Positions 58,360 to 64,000 of a DNA stretch of 64,000 nt are shown here, in pieces. The translations under genes and the position numbers were made by a program. This DNA comes from Sthenelais limicola (lineage: Eukaryota > Annelida > Polychaeta > Phyllodocida > Sigalionidae): assembly GCA_942159475.1 (NCBI GenBank), contig OW804096.1, forward strand, positions 9,479,836 through 9,543,835. The letters run 5' to 3'. Positions within the stretch are counted from its first letter, which is position 1. Every line of letters starts with the position of its first letter. The notes below the pieces were generated by a model. It ran no database searches. It was not told where the DNA came from and saw nothing but the letters and a program-made list of their open reading frames with translations.

Positions 58360-59403
58360 TCATCACCCTAACTTAGCTAAAGGAAGTTAACATTGGTGAT
58401 ATATAAGAGATTGTTTCCTTTTGTCCCGATCTCTTCTAACCAATCTAAAAGTCATTTGACCAACGTTTTTTAGGCTGATGGGCTGTTTTTTGGGCTTCAT
58501 AAATGTCCACATTAATATTTTGGGGCATATCATATCATATCATTCATGCGATATTATTTTCACTAAAGATCTTTATCTAATCATAGATAGACAAAATGGA
58601 CCAGTACGTGGGTGCAGCCATGTACCGGGCCATGGTACAAAGGGGCTTCGCGAGCTTAAGAAGGAAATAAGAACTTACATTACCATATAACATATGCACC
58701 AGAAATGTTTTACTCTGTAACTCAGAGAAATTTAGATGATTTTAGAGAATTTAAAAATGTTATACCAAACTAACCTAATGAACAATGGATGGACACTGCT
58801 AACTCTGTATGTAGGTACCAAACTAATAGACTAATGCTGACTCTGTATGATTGCAAAATTTGCTCATTTATTGATATGAAACCACAATGTAACCTCTCTC
58901 TGATGAAGCCGCACCCCCTCGGCGAAACGCGTAACAGTCGCCAAAACAATAAATATGCTACAATGAATTTTCTGTGAGGTGTTTTTTAATTGAGTTGATT
59001 CATTCCCTTCATCTCTAAATTTTCACTAAAGTTTTAAATAAGAAGACGTATAAGTAATATGGCCATGGCAAAGGATGTTGGGGTAGGCCGAAAGAGTCTG
59101 AATTAATGAAGTCTTTTTCATTTTTCATACATATTTAGCTGAGAATAGATCGTTAACTATTGTTGTTACATTTTATCCAATAATGTACCCACAAATTGTT
59201 GGAAATGCACTCAAAACATAAGAGGTTGCTCGGGGAGGTCATGGTTGCCTGGTGAGGTCATGCTAGCCGGGTGAGGTCAGGGCCTAAAGGTGCCATGCCT
59301 TTGTATGTTTGGCAGTACCAACCTGAAAGCATTGACCGAATGGTGTGATACCACTATACACACTATACATGGGTATTTACAGTTTATATTGTCATCACTT
59401 TTT
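58360..59403. other. Unassigned stretch around the hammerhead-like motif
   Basis: No coding gene recognised. Includes GAGGTCATG repeated three times at about 59235-59280. Confidence 0.35.
58900..58934 (+). ncRNA. Hammerhead-ribozyme-like core
   Basis: CTGATGA (58900-58906) is followed by a GCCG/CGGC hairpin (58908-58911 with 58920-58923, 8-nt loop), GAAA (58924-58927), then CGCG and TA(A). This is the order of the conserved hammerhead core with a very short, palindromic stem III, as described for hammerheads in Penelope-like retroelements. Against it: an extra A (58907) at the base of stem II, and poor pairing of the outer strands for stem I. It may be a decayed retroelement terminus. No reverse transcriptase remnant recognised nearby. 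Confidence 0.35.
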
Positions 59404-59423
59404 CTACAATAGCTTGAATTGTA

Positions 59424-59600
59424 TATAAGATAAGATAAGATAAGAAACTCTTTTATTTGTAAAATTGTTCGATATTACAGTAGGAAAAAGGACAAAAAGG
59501 TCTACATGTCTATATAAAAAGTTAATTCCATTTCTGCCGACAGTTACCATTAATTTTGAAGGCCTTCGTCCTGTACTTGACTTAGGCATCAGGTATGAAA
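59424..59600 (-). mobile_element. Possible non-LTR retrotransposon 3' end
   Basis: A (TAAGA)n run at about 59424-59446 abuts AAACTCTTTTATTTGTAAA. On the minus strand this reads as an AATAAAAGAGTTT end followed by a (TCTTA)n tail, a layout typical of non-LTR elements. The adjacent minus-strand frame is short and unrecognised. Confidence 0.3.
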
Positions 59601-59805
59601 AAAAAGGATAAATTAGACAAATAGTGAGAACATATTTAAAGGTGTATCAGATGGACCTACGACTATCAGACATTGAATTCTTATTAACATTTTGTGAGTA
59701 TAGCATTGGATCTACTTCCTTGATGTCTTACATGTTCTAATAAAATAAGAGAATAAAATACATAATTACTACATGAAAGTATTTCGATGGCCTGCCAATT
59801 TTGTA

Positions 59806-60144
59806 CTTTATTCCACGATTTGGCCGTGAGCGTACAATATAATCGATATACTTGCCGCTCACAAGGTGTACAATATAAACTCTCTGTATTGTACAGTGAC
59901 ATCACGACCGTTCGAGACTATCGGAGAGCCATGCGGACAGCACAATTTGATGAAATAAATCAAATTAAGTTGTAATAAGTTAAGAATCATGGAATAAAAG
60001 CAAGAATAGCACAGTATTGCGTCTTCGGCGGCCTGTATTCTCCTTGTATGGCCGAAAAACAACTCGGCCTACGGCCTCGTAGTTTTCGGCCATACTCGGA
60101 GAATACAGCCCCCCTCATACGCGATACTATGCTGTTCTTGCTAT
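59806..60144 (+). repeat. Hairpin-containing dispersed repeat, copy 2
   Basis: Inverted relative to 51517-51838. The right part (about 59999-60144) can fold on itself: AGCAAGAATAGCACAGTATT pairs with ATACTATGCTGTTCTTGCT, and GGAGAATACAG arms nest inside. The left part is CACGATTTGGCCGTGAGCG-type sequence. Confidence 0.65.
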
Positions 60145-60540
60145 AATATTGGTCTGTTGGTGACGTAATAATACATACAGATGAAAGAGTGAAATACATA
60201 ATCAAACAAAAGGGCTAAAGCGTATAAAAATCAGCTTTATAACTCATATCAAATTAGTTTCTGCTATCATTTAGGGCATAGCTTAATCGGTAGGTGAAGT
60301 TGAAGATTGGTCGGTAGGTGAAGTAATGTTGAAGGTAGATAATATTTGATAGGAAGAAAATATGTTTTAAGTAAGGAATGGATAGAAAGAAAATCGAAAT
60401 AAGGAAAGAATAAGTATATTATGAACAAAGACACAAGAAAACAAAAAGTACAAAAGTAAAACGTGACACAAGCAAACAACAAATAGATATAGTTTAATAA
60501 TTAAAGTGTCAAAAGGAAATTATGTAGTGATGTATCTTAT

Positions 60541-60765
60541 GGGACAGATTTTCAGAAAATGTACAATTGGCAGCTCTACACATTTAGTAAATCCTGCTAA
60601 ATTAGGCTGCAATTTGGTCAATACTAGGTAAATTCGAGTATATTCGGCATTGCATTGACTCTAGCAATCTGTTTGGTTGGGTTTTGAAAGTCATTTTTGT
60701 CTTTAATTTGCGTTATTTGATAGGATTGGTGAAGGTGAATTATACATTTTCTGAAAGTCTGACCC
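60541..60765 (-). mobile_element. GTCAG MITE, subfamily A
   Basis: TSD TTAT on both sides. Small internal deletion near the middle. Confidence 0.88.
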
Positions 60766-61013
60766 TTATATACAGCTTCATGAAACTTGCTTTCTGATGT
60801 AGCACCGTCGTACACTTATATGAACTTTGTTGATTTATATGGATTAATATTAATATTATCTATCTGTCACAATAATGGTTTTAGCAATTATTATTATAAA
60901 CTGGGTTTTTTTTTAATAATTTCGTTGTATTTTCTATAATACATTATTGTATAACTGCAACATAAATCAGGATTACCTGAGAACAGCAACCAACGTTGCA
61001 ATGCTTTTCACAT

Positions 61014-61248
61014 GGGTCAGATTTTCAGAAAATGTACAATTCGCTTTCACCAATCCTCTCAATTAACCCACATTTAAGACAAAAATGAGCTTCAAAATGC
61101 AATTTAACATAACAGAACTGATACTTTGAATCAATGCGATACCAAATATACTCAGATATTCCCGGTATTCATCATTTTTCAGCCTAATTTAGGAGATGCT
61201 TCTAAATGTGTAGAGTTGCTTATTGTACATTTTCTGAAAATCTGACCC
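61014..61248 (+). mobile_element. GTCAG MITE, subfamily B
   Basis: Full length with TSD ACAT. Confidence 0.9.
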
Positions 61249-61450
61249 ACATACGAAATACATGTATTCAATGCAGGAACCATATTCAATGTTCAGACCA
61301 CTTAGAATATATACGGTATCTGTCTGTCCATATTCACATGGCAATCAGTTTGCTTTTAGAAATCAAGCCAGAGAAATATCCTCAGAAGGAAATAATGAAA
61401 ATGAAATACAAGATGTAGGCTACGTACCGGAACGATTATGTGCAATATTT

Positions 61451-61685
61451 GGGTTATATTTTCAGAAAATGTACAATTGGCAGCTGTACACATTTACTAA
61501 ATTCTGCTAAATTAGGCTGCAGTTTGGCCAATACTAGGTAAATTCGAGTATATTTGGCATTGCATTGGTTCTAGCAATCAGTTTGGTTAGATTGAACTGT
61601 GTTTTGAACTCTATTTTCGTCTGAAATCCGGGTTATTTGAGAGGATTGGTGAAGATGAAGTGTACATTTTCTGAAAATCTGACCC
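61451..61685 (-). mobile_element. GTCAG MITE, subfamily A
   Basis: Full length with TSD ATTT. Left end mutated (GGGTTATATTTTCAG). Confidence 0.88.
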
Positions 61686-61858
61686 ATTTATTTGTTTATC
61701 TAAAAAGTTTTAGATTTTCGCCTGTACATATCTCCCTAAATCGACCAGTATTATTCACCATTCCACTGACTAATTCTCAATTGTTTCAGAAATCGAATCA
61801 CAAGATTACTTGAGAAGAAGGAGCAGTGAAGGTAATATTGTCCTCCGAGATACAAATA

Positions 61859-61968
61859 AGGGCCTAGTCCACTAAACCGATCCTCATGCGATTCTCACAT
61901 AACTTAGTGGAAAAGGGCCCTCTGCGGCGCAAATTCCCATGAGAATCGGCTTAGTGGACTAGGCCCTT
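61859..61968. mobile_element. AAGGGCC..TCCACTAA foldback element
   Basis: About 110 bp. Arms AGGGCCTAGTCCACTAAACC and GGCTTAGTGGACTAGGCCCT, with a TTAGTGGAAAAGGGCC centre. Flanks TAA and TTA. Confidence 0.7.
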
Positions 61969-62239
61969 TAGGATTTACACATTGAGGAGGTATATCTTGC
62001 TTCCATAATGGGAGTGAAGGAAGACAAGCTAGGCAAGGTAATATTATTAGTGTGTAATTGGCACTAGTCTTCCATTATCTAATAAGACTGTGCATCACGG
62101 TGGGTAATGTACGGGCACTGCACCAAAAAGCTATTGGTCCTATCAAATAGCGCAAGTTGCCGGGCCCAGTTCGGGCATAGCCATAGCAGTGGCTGTATGG
62201 GTAATATTGAACGACGAGGACTCTTCGTCGGGTTTATGT

Positions 62240-62386
62240 GGGTCAGATTTTCAGAAAATGTACAATTAGCAGCTTTACACATTTAGGAAATTTTGCTAAA
62301 TTAGACTGAAAAGTTATGAATATCGGGTGTATCTGAGTATAGTTAGTATCGCATTGATTTAAAGCATCAGTTCTGTCATATTAAAC
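62240..62386 (-). mobile_element. GTCAG MITE, subfamily B, truncated
   Basis: Standard left end, then similarity stops at about 62386 (CAGTTCTGTCATATTAAAC). Confidence 0.75.
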
Positions 62387-62669
62387 GTGATATTCATGCT
62401 ATATTCTTCTCATAACTCTGCATATATTATAAATGTTTCTTTGTAACTGTGTAACATTGAAACATGTTTTTCTTATATCTTCTATTCTATTTTTTAATGT
62501 ATACATTTGTATAAACCATCAATACATTACCGTCGCCCAAATTCTCAGGGCACAACAACAACAGCTGTAACAGGTGAGAGTGCTTTTGAATTCGAAATAT
62601 ACTGAATAAAAACGGTTTATGAAAATATTTTTGCAAATCAACCTGGCTGTTATCAGGAAATAGTTTGCC

Positions 62670-62983
62670 TCGGATTGCAGGGGTGAATAAAAGAGAAGGA
62701 GGGTAGAGAAAGGAATAGAGGCAGGAAGGTGTGTAGAATAAAAGGGAGGTAGAGCGAGGAAGATAGAGAGGGAGAGTAGAAGAAAAGGAGGTAGAAAGAG
62801 AGTCCGTAAGATAGAAGAAAAGAGCAACAGAGTAGAGGAAAGCGACACAAAGTAAATAAAAGAGCAGGGAAAAAGAAGTGGGGAGTAGAAGAGAAAGGAT
62901 TTAGACAGAGGAAGAGAAAGAGGGTGATTAGAAGAGAAGATAGGTTGACAGAGGAAGACTAAGGGGCAGTAGAAGAGGAAGAA
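62670..62983. repeat. AGAGGAAG purine-rich tract
   Basis: GAAGAGAGGTAGAAA-type low complexity. Opposite-strand frames are Ser/Leu/Phe-rich only. Confidence 0.65.
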
Positions 62984-63162
62984 GTGAGTGAGTGAGATTG
63001 GTTGCTTTACACCCTTATCAACACATTGAAGGTTCCATCAAGGGCGGGAGAGCTGAGAGGGAGGCAGTTTATGATCATACCCAGGAAATAGAGATAGAGA
63101 AGTAGGGAGAGGGAGACAGAGAAAAGAGACAGGAAGGCACTTTATGGTCATACCCAGGACCA
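62984..63162 (-). mobile_element. SINE-like element, single module
   Basis: Flanked by AGAAGAGGAAGAA and AGAAGAGGAAGGA (62971-62983, 63163-63175), 12 of 13 identical. One module with a small deletion, then the full GGACCA end. Confidence 0.78.
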
Positions 63163-63175
63163 AGAAGAGGAAGGA

Positions 63176-63326
63176 AGGAGTTGCAGAGAGGGATGGTGCA
63201 AAGCCCATTCGACCAGATCAGTGAAAGATAAAGAAAGAGAAGAAAAGAAAAAGAGTAAAGAAGAGTGACACAAAGTAGATAGAAGAACAGAAAATAAGAG
63301 ATTAGATAGACAGAGATAAAAGAGTA
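63176..63326. repeat. Purine-rich tract
   Basis: AAGAAAGAGAAGAAAAG-type sequence. GACCAGATCAGTGAAAGATA recurs at about 63211 and 63630, so part of the tract is duplicated around the next SINE-like element. Confidence 0.6.
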
Positions 63327-63591
63327 AGTGAGTGAGTGAGATTGGTTGCTTTACACCGTTATCAACACATTTAATATGGTTATATCAAGGGCGGGAGAGC
63401 TGAGAGGGAGTGAGTGAGTGAGATTGGTTGCTTTACACCCTTATCAACACATTTGATATGGTTATATCAAGGGCGGGAGAGCTGAGAGGGAGGCAGTTTA
63501 TGATTATACCCAGGAAACAGAGATAGAGAAGAAGGGAGAGAGAGACAGAGAAAAGAGACAGACAGGCACTTCATGGTCATACCCAAGACCA
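63327..63591 (-). mobile_element. SINE-like element, two modules
   Basis: Two modules, the GGCAGTTTATGATTATACCC region and the CCCAAGACCA end. Target duplication obscured by the AAG-rich flanks. Confidence 0.75.
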
Positions 63592-63790
63592 AGAAGAAGA
63601 GGAAGGAGAGGAATGGTGCAAAGGAGAGGCGACCAGATCAGTGAAAGATAAAGAAAGAGAAGAAAAGAAGCGAGAAGAAGAAGAGTAAAGAAGAGTAGAT
63701 GGAAGAGCAGAAAACAAGAGATAGACAGAGATGGAAGGGTAAGAGAGACGAGGCGGACACAGATAAAGTAATGTGGGATTGTCGATATAT

Positions 63791-64000
63791 GGGTCAGATT
63801 TTCAGAAAATGTACAAATCAAATTCGCCATTCCTCTGAAATAGCCCAAATTTTAGACGAAAATAAAGTTCAAAATACAGTTCAACCTAACCAAACAGATT
63901 GCTAGAATCAATGCAATGCTGAATATACTCGAATTTACCTAGTATTGACCAAATTGCAGCCTGATTTAGCAGAATTTAGTAAATGTGTACAGCTGGCAAT
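63791..64000 (+). mobile_element. GTCAG MITE, subfamily A, cut by the window edge
   Basis: Left flank ATAT. The element runs off the window just before its right terminus. Confidence 0.88.

Overview
The window looks like animal (metazoan) nuclear DNA that is mostly non-coding. Evidence: the one recognisable gene is a split exon ending at a GTAAGT donor, there are no operons, and transposon-derived repeats fill most of the rest. A repeat ending in a (GTGA)n tail next to a TTTACGCC-type module recalls repeats common in molluscan genomes, so a mollusc or other lophotrochozoan is my guess. This is an inference only.

Layout. 1-8440: repeat-rich flank with purine tracts and five copies of a 235-bp MITE. 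8712-8904 (minus): first coding exon of a claudin-fold calcium-channel gamma / TARP-like gene; its later exons are not recognisable and probably lie left of the window. 8440-18520: a ~10-kb block with none of the repeat families seen elsewhere. It holds the CACNG exon, a 681-codon open frame on the same strand (13499-15544) and a pyrimidine/purine-rich, locally CpG-containing stretch (15560-18330) that may be promoter or 5' UTR. 18520-64000: almost entirely mobile-element DNA, plus a 1.85-kb satellite of 56-bp units (53890-55745), an (ATGT)n microsatellite (49555-49881) and long purine tracts.

The main content is a layered set of non-autonomous elements. (1) A 'GTCAG' MITE: 39 near full-length copies plus about 7 fragments, ~28-bp terminal inverted repeats and 4-bp target duplications, in at least four subfamilies, ~14% of the window. 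(2) A ~400-bp 'TGTGATG' MITE at TA sites, about 9 copies plus fragments. (3) A SINE-like repeat with 13-bp target duplications, a (CTCA)n tail and an ~82-bp terminal module present in 1 to 7 tandem copies. (4) Several foldback families with nearly palindromic sequence. (5) Other inverted-repeat elements with one or two copies. No transposase gene is visible, so all are presumably mobilised from elsewhere. Nesting gives a relative chronology, and one nested pair supplies an internal empty-site proof of the 4-bp duplication.

Long open frames in the satellite, the microsatellite and the purine tracts are products of low-complexity sequence and are not called as genes.
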